Positions 7,335-15,700 of a stretch of 22,968 nucleotides of DNA are shown piece after piece. The notes under the pieces were generated by a model. That model did no database searches and was not told the origin of the DNA. It was given only the letters and a program-made list of their open reading frames with translations. This DNA is from Planctomycetota bacterium. Lineage in GTDB: Bacteria > Planctomycetota > Planctomycetia > Planctomycetales > Planctomycetaceae. Numbering within the stretch: position 1 is the stretch's first letter; each line of letters begins with the position of its first letter. Where the stretch lies: the NCBI GenBank assembly GCA_003669575.1, contig QWOR01000335.1, positions 1-22,968 on the forward strand. The letters run 5' to 3'. The position numbers and the translations under genes were made by a program.

Positions 7335-7444
7335 ACCGTTCGGCAAAGAATGGAGTGTCGACAGATTGTCGGCGCATTCCAGATTGCAGCCATAACCACA
7401 TTTCTGAGTTCACCTTGTGTCGATTCCCGCACGACAATCTCACG

Positions 7445-7472
7445 TTGACGCTATCAAGGTGGCCCCTATAAT
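7445..7472 (+). promoter_or_regulatory. Strong sigma-70-type promoter for trxA
   Basis: TTGACG (7445-7450) and a perfect TATAAT (7467-7472) are separated by 16 bp. Transcription should start near 7479, with a leader of about 87 nt before the trxA ATG. This is the best vegetative promoter in the window. Confidence 0.72.
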
Positions 7473-7565
7473 CCGGCTGTCAATCGGGGATCTCCGGAGT
7501 CTACCTATCGCTTTGTGACGCGAATGACCCCCGCAGGATGAATCCCGAGCAGGAGCACTAATCAG

Positions 7566-7898
7566 ATGGCCGCAGCGAATGTTGTTGAAATCACCGATGC
7601 CAATTTCGATACTGAAGTCACTGCCAGCGCTGTTCCAGTGCTGGTTGACTTCTGGGCGACCTGGTGCGGTCCGTGTATGCAATTGTCTCCGACGATTGAT
7701 GCTCTTGCCACCGAGTTCTCAGGCAAGGTGAAGATCGGCAAGGTCAACATCGATCAGAATCGCCAGCTGCCGGTCAAGTACCGTGTCAACGCGATCCCCA
7801 CTCTGATGGTCTTCAAGGGCGGACAGCTCGTCGAAACCATTCAGGGAGCTCAGTCTAAGGACAAGCTGACCGCGATGCTGAACAAGCACGCTGGCTGA
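7566..7898 (+). CDS. trxA: Thioredoxin
   Basis: A classical cytoplasmic thioredoxin of 110 residues that reduces protein disulfides and is itself recycled by thioredoxin reductase. The active site is WCGPC (Trp33, Cys34, Cys37) in the context [11 protein letters not shown], and the cis-proline is Pro78 in AIPTLMVF. Length and fold order match the family and there is no signal peptide or membrane anchor. AGGAG about ten bases upstream of the ATG supports the start. It has a near-consensus promoter of its own and is followed by a hairpin, consistent with a constitutive single-gene transcript. Confidence 0.96.
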
Positions 7899-7918
7899 TT
7901 CAGCAGTTCATCATTCAA

Positions 7919-7944
7919 TCCGACGGGCAACGATGTCCGTCGGA
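7919..7944 (+). terminator. Hairpin after trxA
   Basis: Perfect eight-base arms (TCCGACGG and CCGTCGGA) around a ten-base loop, 21 bp after the trxA stop. There is no T-run behind it, so it may only slow or protect the transcript end. Confidence 0.4.
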
Positions 7945-8008
7945 AGAGCGGTTGCCGGGCAATCGAGCCCGGCTCTCCACAGACGGGGAGTGTCGCGAGG
8001 TAGTTATC

Positions 8009-8896
8009 ATGCGGCGGCTCCCCGATTTTTTTTGCGCGATGGTCTGCGCCCTGACCGTGGCAATATGTTTGCCCCCGCTTGTGTTGAAGGCGGACGAGCC
8101 GGTCACAGGTGACCCGGTACAAGTCGCGGAAGCTCTCCCCACCGAGGAAACCGAGACCCCTATCAAGGGCGTCGGGGCGGAAGGCTGGGCGGAGATTATT
8201 CGCCTGGCGGTACTGGCCTCACTCCCCGATGAATCGGTCGATGAGAAAAAGTGGGGTCGCCAGACCACAGTGTCCCAGTACCAGGTCAAAACACGGCACG
8301 GGTGGTTCCAGGTGCGACCGGTCAACAAGCTCGTCAACCACGGCTACTGGCAACGCCACACGGTCAAGTACCTCGATCCTGAAGAGACCCTGAAGCTGGA
8401 ATTCCTGAACGTGCAGGATCCTCCGGAGGGTCCGTTGTCTTTCACTATGCGAACCATGCTTCAGGCCCGTGTGACGACCCAATTTGCACAGTGGGTCTAT
8501 GGGGTCAAGGGGATCAATGGAAAGGTCGACGCGAACGTCGCTCTCGCGATCGATTCCGATTGCACACTCGACATGAAATCGACACACAAACCAGGCGATC
8601 TCCTGCCGTCGATCCAGCTGGTCCCGGATGTCACTGGACTGCGAGTGCGAGTCGTTGACATCGACGCCCGTCAGGTCGGCCTGGCCCGCGGAGATCTCGC
8701 CAAAGAGATGGGAAACGGCTCCCAGACCATCGTCAACGCCATCGTGAATGAGTACGAAGGCAAGATTCTCCGCAACCTGCGCCGGAAGATTGAAAAGAAC
8801 AAAGACCGCCTGCAAATCTCTCCGTCTCAACTACTGACGAAGAAGAAGCCCGAGCCCGCAAAATCCTCGGAAGCTCCGTCGTCTGTAACGAAGTGA
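8009..8896 (+). CDS. Secreted protein of unknown function
   Basis: A 295-residue protein that I do not recognise. The ATG at 8009 follows GAGG and opens a convincing signal peptide: positive MRR, a hydrophobic core (about residues 7-26) and a probable cleavage after LKA (residue 28). The open frame extends upstream to 7952, but those 19 codons precede the signal peptide and are unlikely to be translated. The mature part is mixed alpha/beta with a central stretch of alternating hydrophobic residues (about residues 130-240, for example [17 protein letters not shown] and [15 protein letters not shown]) that could form a beta-sheet or lipid-binding-type domain. The C-terminus is a helical, Lys-rich segment ending in a low-complexity tail. 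It follows trxA by 110 bp; no functional link is implied. Confidence 0.8.
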
Positions 8897-8999
8897 GCTC
8901 ACAGATTCAGAGTTCGCTCTCTGCGACTCTTCCAGTCCACTCGCGGCGATTCGATGCCGGGAAACCCCAACCCGCAGAATCGGCACAATCGATTCGCTG

Positions 9000-9031
9000 T
9001 TGAATTCGATTCAAGGCCGATTTGAATTCGA
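9000..9031. repeat. Two 10-bp direct repeats two helical turns apart
   Basis: TTGAATTCGA occurs at 9000-9009 and 9022-9031, spaced 22 bp start to start. The first copy is also half of the inverted repeat TTGAAT-TCG-ATTCAA (9000-9014), and a further inverted pair GAATCG / CGATTC lies at 8977-8995. All are upstream of the formyltransferase gene, where an operator could be. Confidence 0.4.
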
Positions 9032-9123
9032 GACCGGTGAGCGAAATCTTCGGGTCGACCCGCGTGGCTGCTCGTAACCTTGAACGCGTCGACCTCGTTT
9101 CACTGGTTCCCCAGGCAGGCCCC

Positions 9124-9966
9124 ATGCGTTCCGTTCTCATCTGTCAGCACGATGCCGCTCTCGTTCGAGAGATCATGCCCCGCTGGCTGCACAGCTTCAG
9201 CGATCTGGCAGGGATCGTGGTCATTCGCGATCAGAACAGCCAGCGTTGGAAGAAGCTCAAGCGGAGCATTCAGAAAGACGGGCTGTTCGGGACGCTCGAC
9301 CTCCTGGCATACCGCCTCTTTCACCGATTCCGTTATGCCGCAGCTGACCGGGCCTTCGAGCAGGAGATCCGTCGCACGCTGGGAGCCACCTATCCACCGG
9401 TCGATCGTCAGGTGCCCATCCTGGAGACGACTGCACCGAATTCGCCCGAGGTGCAGGAATTTCTCAAGGCTTGTCAGCCCGATGTGATGCTCGCCTGCTG
9501 TAAGCACATCCTCAAGCCAGCTGTGTTCGAGCAGGCTCGCCTGGGCACGTTCGTCATGCATCCGGGAATCTGTCCCGAGTATCGCAACGCTCACGGCTGC
9601 TTCTGGGCTCTCGTCAACGGGGACGTCGAACGAGTCGGCATGACGATGCTCAAAATCGATCGCGGGATCGATACCGGGCCGGTTTACGGGTACTTCACCG
9701 CTCCTTATGACGAAACAGCCGAGTCGCACCTCACCATCCAGAGGCGGATGACCTACCACAACCTGTCCGGCGTGCAGCAGGTTCTGGAACAGATCGAGGC
9801 TGGCGGTGCTCCGACGATCTCCACAACCGGTCGCCCCTCGGCAGTCTGGGGTCAACCGACTCTGACGAGCTTTCTGCGCTGGAAGCGGGCCGCCGGGAAA
9901 CGTCGTCCAGCCTCCCCTTTGCCTCATGATAGTAAGATGCTCGCCGAGAGTTCCGTGGGGTCATGA
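9124..9966 (+). CDS. Formyltransferase-family protein with altered active site
   Basis: A 280-residue cytoplasmic protein whose middle (about residues 118-190) matches the formyl transferase N-terminal fold that uses 10-formyltetrahydrofolate (as in Fmt, PurN and sugar formyltransferases). Seen: PDVMLACCKHILKP, then GTFVMHPGICPEYRNAHGCFWAL, and GMTMLKIDRGIDTG. The catalytic His146 and Asp183 are kept, but the Asn normally two residues before the His is Val144. The N-terminal 90 residues differ from Fmt and include a basic helix. No oligosaccharide-binding C-terminal domain of the Fmt type is visible, so it is not methionyl-tRNA formyltransferase; the substrate may be an amino sugar or other amine. 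I start at ATG 9124 (AGGCAGG upstream); the frame is open to a TTG at 9022. Confidence 0.8.
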   Translation: MRSVLICQHDAALVREIMPRWLHSFSDLAGIVVIRDQNSQRWKKLKRSIQKDGLFGTLDLLAYRLFHRFRYAAADRAFEQEIRRTLGATYPPVDRQVPILETTAPNSPEVQEFLKACQPDVMLACCKHILKPAVFEQARLGTFVMHPGICPEYRNAHGCFWALVNGDVERVGMTMLKIDRGIDTGPVYGYFTAPYDETAESHLTIQRRMTYHNLSGVQQVLEQIEAGGAPTISTTGRPSAVWGQPTLTSFLRWKRAAGKRRPASPLPHDSKMLAESSVGS

Positions 9967-10016
9967 TTCGTCTGATATGCGATCTCCACTTCACCAGTCC
10001 GCCCAGCAGCGACCCG

Positions 10017-10044
10017 TTGACGGTCGCATCGACACTGTTACCAT
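10017..10044 (+). promoter_or_regulatory. Candidate promoter for the kinase gene, with inverted repeat over -35
   Basis: TTGACG (10017-10022) and TACCAT (10039-10044) are 16 bp apart, predicting a start near 10051. The -35 box lies in the loop and arm of an inverted repeat, GCGACC (10009-10014) and GGTCGC (10022-10027), which could be an operator. Confidence 0.4.
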
Positions 10045-10061
10045 ACAAAGACGTGAGTCCT

Positions 10062-10134
10062 GTGGTGATCGCAAAAGAGCGGTGCAGCCGGGTAATGCGA
10101 AGTGACTTCGCTCAGCCCGGGTTGTGATTACCAC
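10062..10134 (+). ncRNA. Long three-tier hairpin in the kinase-gene leader (possible cis-acting RNA)
   Basis: The outer stem pairs 10062-10074 with 10122-10134 over 13 bp (11 Watson-Crick and two G-U pairs). Inside it, 10088-10092 pairs with 10116-10120 (CCGGG with CCCGG), and above a 4 by 4 internal loop a six-bp stem 10097-10102 / 10106-10111 (GCGAAG with CTTCGC) is closed by a TGA loop. It lies between the candidate promoter and the start codon at 10178. It may be a structured 5' leader or a copy of an intergenic repeat; I do not recognise it as a known riboswitch class. Confidence 0.5.
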
Positions 10135-10177
10135 TGTCGGGCTGCTTCCTTGTGACCGCCGGCCCAGATTAATTGAG

Positions 10178-11596
10178 ATGTCGCTTCCCCCACTTGGCGC
10201 CCTGGTTGATCTTATAATCCGGTTGCGTCTCGCGCCGCCCGAGGCGCTCAGAAGCGTGCAGGCTCTGATTGCCTCACAATCCTCAGAGGAATTCGTCGAT
10301 CTGCTGGAAAAGCAGCAGGTCCTGACCGGATTCCAGATTGAACGGTTACGCACCGGTGATACCGACGGACTGGTCCTCGGCGACTGCAAGCTGATGTATC
10401 GGGTCGCATCGGGAAGCTTTGCCCGCTTCTATCGCGGAGCTAATGTCGTCACCGGCCAACAGCTGGGAATCAAGGTTCTGCGGGACCGTTGGGCCAATGA
10501 TCCCGACTTTGTCAGCCTTTTTCGCCGTGAAGGTGAAATTGGCAAGCGGCTGATCCATCCCAACATTGTCCCGATCTACGAAGTCGGCTCCTCGGGCAAG
10601 TACCACTTCCTGGTCATGGAGTTTGTCGAAGGGGGTAATCTCCGCGACTTCCTGAAAATCCGAAAGAAGTTCTCGATCATCGAGACCCTGAAGTTCGCCG
10701 TCGATGTGCTGAAGGGGCTGGATTTCGCTCTCCGGCAGGGAATCACCCACCGCGATCTGAAAATGACCAATGTGTTGATGAGCAGTTCGGGCGTGGCCAA
10801 GCTGATCGACTTTGGCCTGGCAGCTGATGACTCGATGATCTCGAAAGCCAACGGGAGCGCGCTGCAGAACGCCCTCGAGTATTCAACACTGGAGAAACAC
10901 ACGGGAGCCCCGCGAAACGATCCTCGCAGTGACCTCTATTTCCTCGGTGGGATTCTGTTCGAGCTGCTCACGGGACAACCACCCTATGCACGCACGCGGG
11001 ATCGCGACGAACGAAAGTCGTTCCATCGGTATCGCGATGTCCCGCCTATCGAGACGGTCGATCCATCGCTTCCTCGCCCAATTCGATCGATTGTCAACAA
11101 GCTGATGGCCATCGATCCGATTCAGCGCTACCAGACGCCCACGGAAGTCCTGGGGGATGTTCAGCGGGCCATTCAAACCTCAAACAGTCAGACCACCCGA
11201 GAAGAGTCAGGAAAGCCCACGGTCCTCTGCCTGGAAAGCCGTCCCAAACATCAGGACTTCTTTCGCGATTACCTCACATCACGCGGTTTTCATGTGGCGA
11301 TTGTCAGCGACCCGCAACGGGCACTGAAACGGATCGCTGAGAACCCTCCGGAATGTTTGTTGGTTCTCGGCGATGCGTTCGGAGACGAAGTCGCCGAGTT
11401 TTTCACTCAGGCGATCCGTACCGGGAGAGATTCCAAACTGGCGGGAGTCGTCGTCCTGGCAGAATCCCAGAAAGATCTGGCGTCGCAAATCAGCGTTCCC
11501 CCGGGCCGCGCACGCATCCTGATCCAGCCCGTCAACCTGCGCGAAGTACGGCAGGAGATCGAAACCGCGATCGAAGCGAGAAACAAGTCGCAGTAG
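10178..11596 (+). CDS. Hanks-type Ser/Thr protein kinase with C-terminal degenerate receiver domain
   Basis: A 472-residue cytoplasmic kinase with no membrane segment. Order: an N-terminal helical segment (1-70) of a kind seen ahead of planctomycete kinases, ending LVLGDCKLMYRV; kinase domain about 73-330 with loop ASGSFAR (a weakened glycine-rich loop), Lys99 in GIKVL, a helix-C Glu in RREGEIGK, HRDLKMTN (about 190-197) and DFGLA (about 210); the APE motif is reduced to TLE. A linker leads to a receiver-like fold (about 347-470) starting TVLCLESRPKHQDFF. This lacks the usual acidic pair, shows no clear phospho-acceptor Asp (VLGDAFGD) and has Gln where the conserved Lys should be (ILIQPVNL). 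The kinase should be active; the receiver is probably a protein-binding module. GTG at 10124 is an alternative start within the leader hairpin. Confidence 0.88.
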   Translation: MSLPPLGALVDLIIRLRLAPPEALRSVQALIASQSSEEFVDLLEKQQVLTGFQIERLRTGDTDGLVLGDCKLMYRVASGSFARFYRGANVVTGQQLGIKVLRDRWANDPDFVSLFRREGEIGKRLIHPNIVPIYEVGSSGKYHFLVMEFVEGGNLRDFLKIRKKFSIIETLKFAVDVLKGLDFALRQGITHRDLKMTNVLMSSSGVAKLIDFGLAADDSMISKANGSALQNALEYSTLEKHTGAPRNDPRSDLYFLGGILFELLTGQPPYARTRDRDERKSFHRYRDVPPIETVDPSLPRPIRSIVNKLMAIDPIQRYQTPTEVLGDVQRAIQTSNSQTTREESGKPTVLCLESRPKHQDFFRDYLTSRGFHVAIVSDPQRALKRIAENPPECLLVLGDAFGDEVAEFFTQAIRTGRDSKLAGVVVLAESQKDLASQISVPPGRARILIQPVNLREVRQEIETAIEARNKSQ

Positions 11597-11637
11597 GGTG
11601 ATTACAGCTGACTTTCCCCGCAATCATCTCGGCGGGT

Positions 11638-11677
11638 AGAGCAGGGCAGCGCTCCGACACCTGACTGCCTCAGCTCT
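11638..11677. terminator. Imperfect hairpin between convergent kinase and flgM-like genes
   Basis: AGAGC pairs with GCTCT and GGGCAG with CTGCCT around a 15-base loop, with a small mismatch between the two stems. It has no T-run. Position between two convergent stops makes a weak bidirectional terminator possible. Confidence 0.3.
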
Positions 11678-11715
11678 CTAATCTTTGGCTGCGATTGCTT
11701 CAGCGCCCCACGAAC

Positions 11716-12003
11716 TTAGCGACGGTTCAGGTCCTGGACCAGACGGTCAACAGCCAAGGCCAGCTTCTCCGGGGTGTCGTATACGCCCTGCGAAATCTGG
11801 GCGCGAATTTCGGCCAGACGCTCAGCCCGGGCTGCGGCTCCCACATCCTGGCTCTGAAGCAGACGGGCAGCGGGGGAGATGACGACTTCGTCTTGAGGAG
11901 CATTCAGAGGGTCGACGCCGGGGGCGGCACTGGGGACACCGGTGAACTGCACCGGGCGGACACCACCTGCTCCACCGACGAATCCAGCTCCCGTGACTTC
12001 CAT
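11716..12003 (-). CDS. flgM: FlgM-like anti-sigma-28 factor
   Basis: FlgM binds and inhibits the flagellar sigma factor FliA until it is exported through the finished hook-basal body. The 95-residue product fits in size, and its C-terminal half carries the family pattern: DEVVISPAARLL, then ERLAEIRAQISQGVYDTPEKLALAVDRLVQDL. The N-terminal half is Gly-, Pro- and Val-rich and probably disordered, as expected. I chose ATG 12003 because AAGGTGAGG lies five bases upstream and the length is then right; the open frame continues to 12255, with other ATGs at 12030 and 12051, but that part looks non-coding. No other flagellar gene is nearby. Confidence 0.75.
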   Translation of the reverse strand: MEVTGAGFVGGAGGVRPVQFTGVPSAAPGVDPLNAPQDEVVISPAARLLQSQDVGAAARAERLAEIRAQISQGVYDTPEKLALAVDRLVQDLNRR

Positions 12004-12008
12004 GACTG

Positions 12009-12017
12009 CCTCACCTT
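12009..12017 (-). promoter_or_regulatory. Ribosome binding site that fixes the flgM-like start
   Basis: AAGGTGAGG on the minus strand, five bases ahead of ATG 12003; the upstream ATGs have weaker or no such sequence. Confidence 0.6.
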
Positions 12018-12078
12018 CCAAGCGTTCCATCCCTGCGGAGAGGTCCGACATTGTCACACTCTCAGCTGAAACCGGGTG

Positions 12079-12108
12079 ATCATAACCCGAGACGCGAGAA
12101 CAGGGCAA
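12079..12108 (-). promoter_or_regulatory. Candidate promoter for the flgM-like gene
   Basis: On the minus strand TTGCCC (12108-12103) and TATGAT (12084-12079) are separated by 18 bp, predicting a start near 12072 and a leader of about 70 nt. This is a vegetative-type promoter; I found no FliA-type sequence here. Confidence 0.4.
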
Positions 12109-12772
12109 CATGTGTTCGGTGACAGCACACCCTACGGCAGCAGTAACACCATGGGAGACAACAACATCGATCCGGTTGAAAGGTTGCATCATCGCACCTG
12201 ACAACCATCCTGGTTGGATCGTTACGCGTTCAGATCTCGCAAGGAGATTCCTCAATCTTGAGGGGCGAACGCGGCATCATGCAGACTTGATTCGGGCAAA
12301 CTTGAGACATTTCTCAGTTTTCTCCCCGACATTGTAATTATCGACATTCCCCCGGGTCCGCTTCACAGATTCTCTGAAGAAGTTTTCGCGCGGGCCAATT
12401 CACGTCGCCCACTCGGCGGAATCGCAGCTCCCCAATCTCGCCTGTCTTCCACGCCCCTCATCGTGGCACTCATTCGTAACTTCAGGGTCCAAGAAAGAAT
12501 ATGAGTGAAAGGATACGAGGAATATGGACAGGGAAGGGCGGTTCTGATGCGGTGAAACGGGCCTTACCATAGTTTTCACGCGACCAGCTCCCCATTTATA
12601 GACCGAGAAATCCACTTATCTTCACCGAGACGAACTCCAATCCATCTCCACGCTTTACGTTAGTATCCACTGCTCATCACAATGGAGTCGCAGTCGATTG
12701 GTTCGTTTTGCCTGATTGGCGGACCACAGCTGACAGATTACCGCAACTGTTGCACGGGAAAGCCTCTCCCTC

Positions 12773-15700
12773 ATGGCCTCACGGAAGAACACGCCGCCCC
12801 CTGCCAAGCTGGAAGCAGACGATTTCGTAGCGATTCGAGATGTCCTCGCCCACTTGAATTTCTCGGGTGGTCGCCGCGATCCTCGATTTCTTGCGAATCT
12901 GAATCGTCTGTGGGGAAAGCTCGACGCTGCGGCCCCCGTTAAGGCTCTCGAAACCCTGCTCCTCGCCGAACTGGAGAAATTGCAGGGGACTTCCCCCGTC
13001 TTTGAAGATGTCCAGCAGGCCCGAAAGGTCGTCCCGCTCACGCTGGACCGGTTGTTAACGACCTATCGCGAACATCAGGCTGACCTGCTGTTCCATCTGA
13101 ATCCGCTCGACTATGAACAGCCGCTGCTGGTCGGGGTCTTCTTTGAAGCAGTGCTCGCTCAGGGCGCCCCATGGGACGATACCGACCGCATCGTTCAGGG
13201 GGCTCTCAAGACCGTCAATGACTTCGTCGGCTATCGCCCGATTCCGGTCCTCGAAAGTGGTCTGCGATCAGAGATCTATGCCCATGAACGGTTCCGCCCG
13301 CTCCCGATTTACATGCAGGGAGTCGGTGCGGCAGTCGGGCCTTATCACGATCTGATCTCAGCGACGATGGAGTTTCTGAAGCAGGCCCCCAAGGACCTCC
13401 TGCTCGAAGCCCACTTCGATCTCGACCAGATGGAAGAGCTGGCCATCGACATGCGGTCGCATGACCATCTACATCCGGTCAATAAACGCACGAACTACAT
13501 GTTCGGCGAATGGGACCCGCACCGCATCGACTCCAAGGGACACTACCGCCGCGTGGTGCTGCGCCGCATCATTCTTGACGCATTGCTGGCGTGGATTGAT
13601 GACCCCAAGTCTCGGACGCCCCGCGCGGAACGCCTGTTCGACGCCGCAGCTGCGCTCTGTGGCACGATGCTGATGGCTTCGTCGATCAGTGGTTCCGGTC
13701 CCGGCGTTCATGACTCGTCTGTTACGCTGACATCGTTGCTCCCCGTGGTAGCCCGTCGCCGCGATGCCTTCTATCAGCGACTGATGCAGCAGGTCGATGG
13801 CCCGCGGGCGAAACGTCTCAAACGTGAAGAGCAACGCACTCAGCAACCCTTCGGTCACATCCGCCAGTTCCTGAACATGCATCTGGCCGGTTACGGTGCC
13901 CGGCAGATTCAGTACCGCGAGATCGCGTACCTCTATGCCAAGATGGGATACCCCGACGCGGCCCGCGAGCAGGCCGACGCGATCCCGGCCGCTTCGATTC
14001 GGTTTGAATGCGAAATCCAGTGCCGCATCGGCCTCACGCACCACGCGCTGAACCTGAATCGCCTGCCGGAAGCGGTTGAACTGGTCGTCGGTCTGTACGA
14101 CCTGTTTCAGCGGGGCATCCAGTGCGGAGCTCTCGTTGATCCATGGAACATTCTCGGATTCCAGGGACAATTCCCGCTCTTCACGTCGCGGGAAGACACG
14201 ATCCCCGACAACCGTGTCGAGGTGTTGATCGAACTGATCGAAGATACCTTTGGAGCCTTCTCCCGAGTCCTCAGCGAATCCGCAGCTCAGGGCAACGGAG
14301 CTGCCCGCGAACGGGTTCTGACCGAATACCAGAAGGTCGCCGACTGGTGGGATCGCTTCGCCAGCACGACGGTTGAAGATCTGCCCAAGGTCTCCGGCCA
14401 TGACAGCCTCGATGCAGCCACCCACGTCTCTGAGGCCCTCACCGAATGGAGACAGGCTGGCGAGGCGGCGGGGGATGTCGGGTTCTGGCGTCAGCACGTC
14501 GAAAAGTTTGAGTCGGCTCAGGCTTACGCCCTCGTCGTTGACGCTCTGCTCTACCGCAAGGACCTGATTGCGTCTCTAGCCCTGCTGATGCAATGGCTGA
14601 GTCAATCGGATGCCGTGGGGTTTGAGTCGCCCAAGCATTCACTCTTTGCGATGCTGATCCGCTGGATGAAGCTGATCACTGGCCCAGCGGTCTCGATGGA
14701 CCAGGACGAGCGGGCGAATCTCCTCCGCCGGATGTTTGCCTTCCTGGAATCCAATGCCGACGAGATGTGGTCCGTCCCCCGCATGGAGGGAGCCGTCGAG
14801 CGAGCCCAGCGCGCGATGCGAGACGACCCGCTCAAAGACGATGCCCACGATGAAGACGAAGAACGCGACGAGGACAATGTTTTCGGCGCCGCCTACGAAG
14901 AGGTCACGTACAAAGACACGACCGACGATGGCAACTGGGGCAACACCCTCGAAAACGACTTCGGGTTCCGGAACACCGAGTTCGAAGTCATCAACCGCGA
15001 GATGGAACCTCGGCTCAAATTCATCAACGCCGTCGGACAGCTGTGGCAGATGGCGGGCGTGCGACTTGCAGCTGACCTGCATGAAAACCGCGAACAACCG
15101 CTGACGCCCATCCTTGAGCAGGCGCTGCAGGCCGTACGTGAGTGGCGGTCGCAGGCCCAGCGCTGGCAGGTCGATCTGGCCGAACTGATGGAAGCCATCT
15201 GGGATCACGAAATCGCGGGCTCTTCCGGGGAGCACGATGCCAACGTCGAATACGACATCCAGCTGCAGGTGAAGTTCTACATGCTGCATCAGGTGATCAA
15301 CACGTTGATCTGCCTGCGGAATGCAGACCGCCTGCTCTCGGGATGCCTGCCGGAAGAGACGTCGACCGGTGGCCGGGCCGAAGACGACCCCGAACTCTCG
15401 ACGCTCATCCGTGCCGTGGTGCGGCGTGATATCGAGACGGTCCGTAAGTCGCTCTCGACAGTCCTGGAATGGATGTCAAAGCACGCACTGCTGTACGTCC
15501 CGCTCGACAACGGGGGGAAACCCGCCCCGATTCTGCGGGCGCAGATGATGCAGTCGGTCGTGCGGTTCCTGCTTCGCGAACTGCCACGTATGGGGTTGTT
15601 GTTCGAGACCTGGCGTGTGTTGCAGACCGCGTTTCAGATGGAGCGCCGCTGGCGTCCTGACGGTCAGGCGATCACCGAATTCGATCGACTCTTCGATCTC

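Larger units (their letters stand above)
7233..7565. other. Divergent intergenic region between tatA and trxA
   Basis: This 333-bp spacer holds the tatA promoter candidate on the left and the trxA promoter on the right. Between them (about 7335-7440) I see no gene, repeat or hairpin that stands out. Confidence 0.6.
12004..12772. other. Divergent intergenic region of about 770 bp
   Basis: It holds the flgM-like leader and promoter candidate at its left end. The rest (about 12110-12772) contains no convincing gene, RNA or repeat. A TAGTAT at 12661-12666 might be a -10 box for the 1348-residue gene, but no good -35 box precedes it. Confidence 0.5.

Noticed and set aside
12004..12255. N-terminal extension of the flgM-like frame
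   Set aside because: No resemblance to FlgM, no ribosome binding site, and it overlaps the promoter candidate; the product would be nearly twice the family size.
12461..12476. TGGCAC at 12461 as a second sigma-54 promoter
   Set aside because: No GC dinucleotide at the required -12 spacing; the bases there are TA.
12480..12560. Short open frame of 23 codons after a GA-rich stretch
   Set aside because: No signature, no conservation can be judged, and the length is within chance expectation.
13469..14497. 342-residue minus-strand open frame
   Set aside because: Also antisense to the 1348-residue gene, with no recognisable motif.
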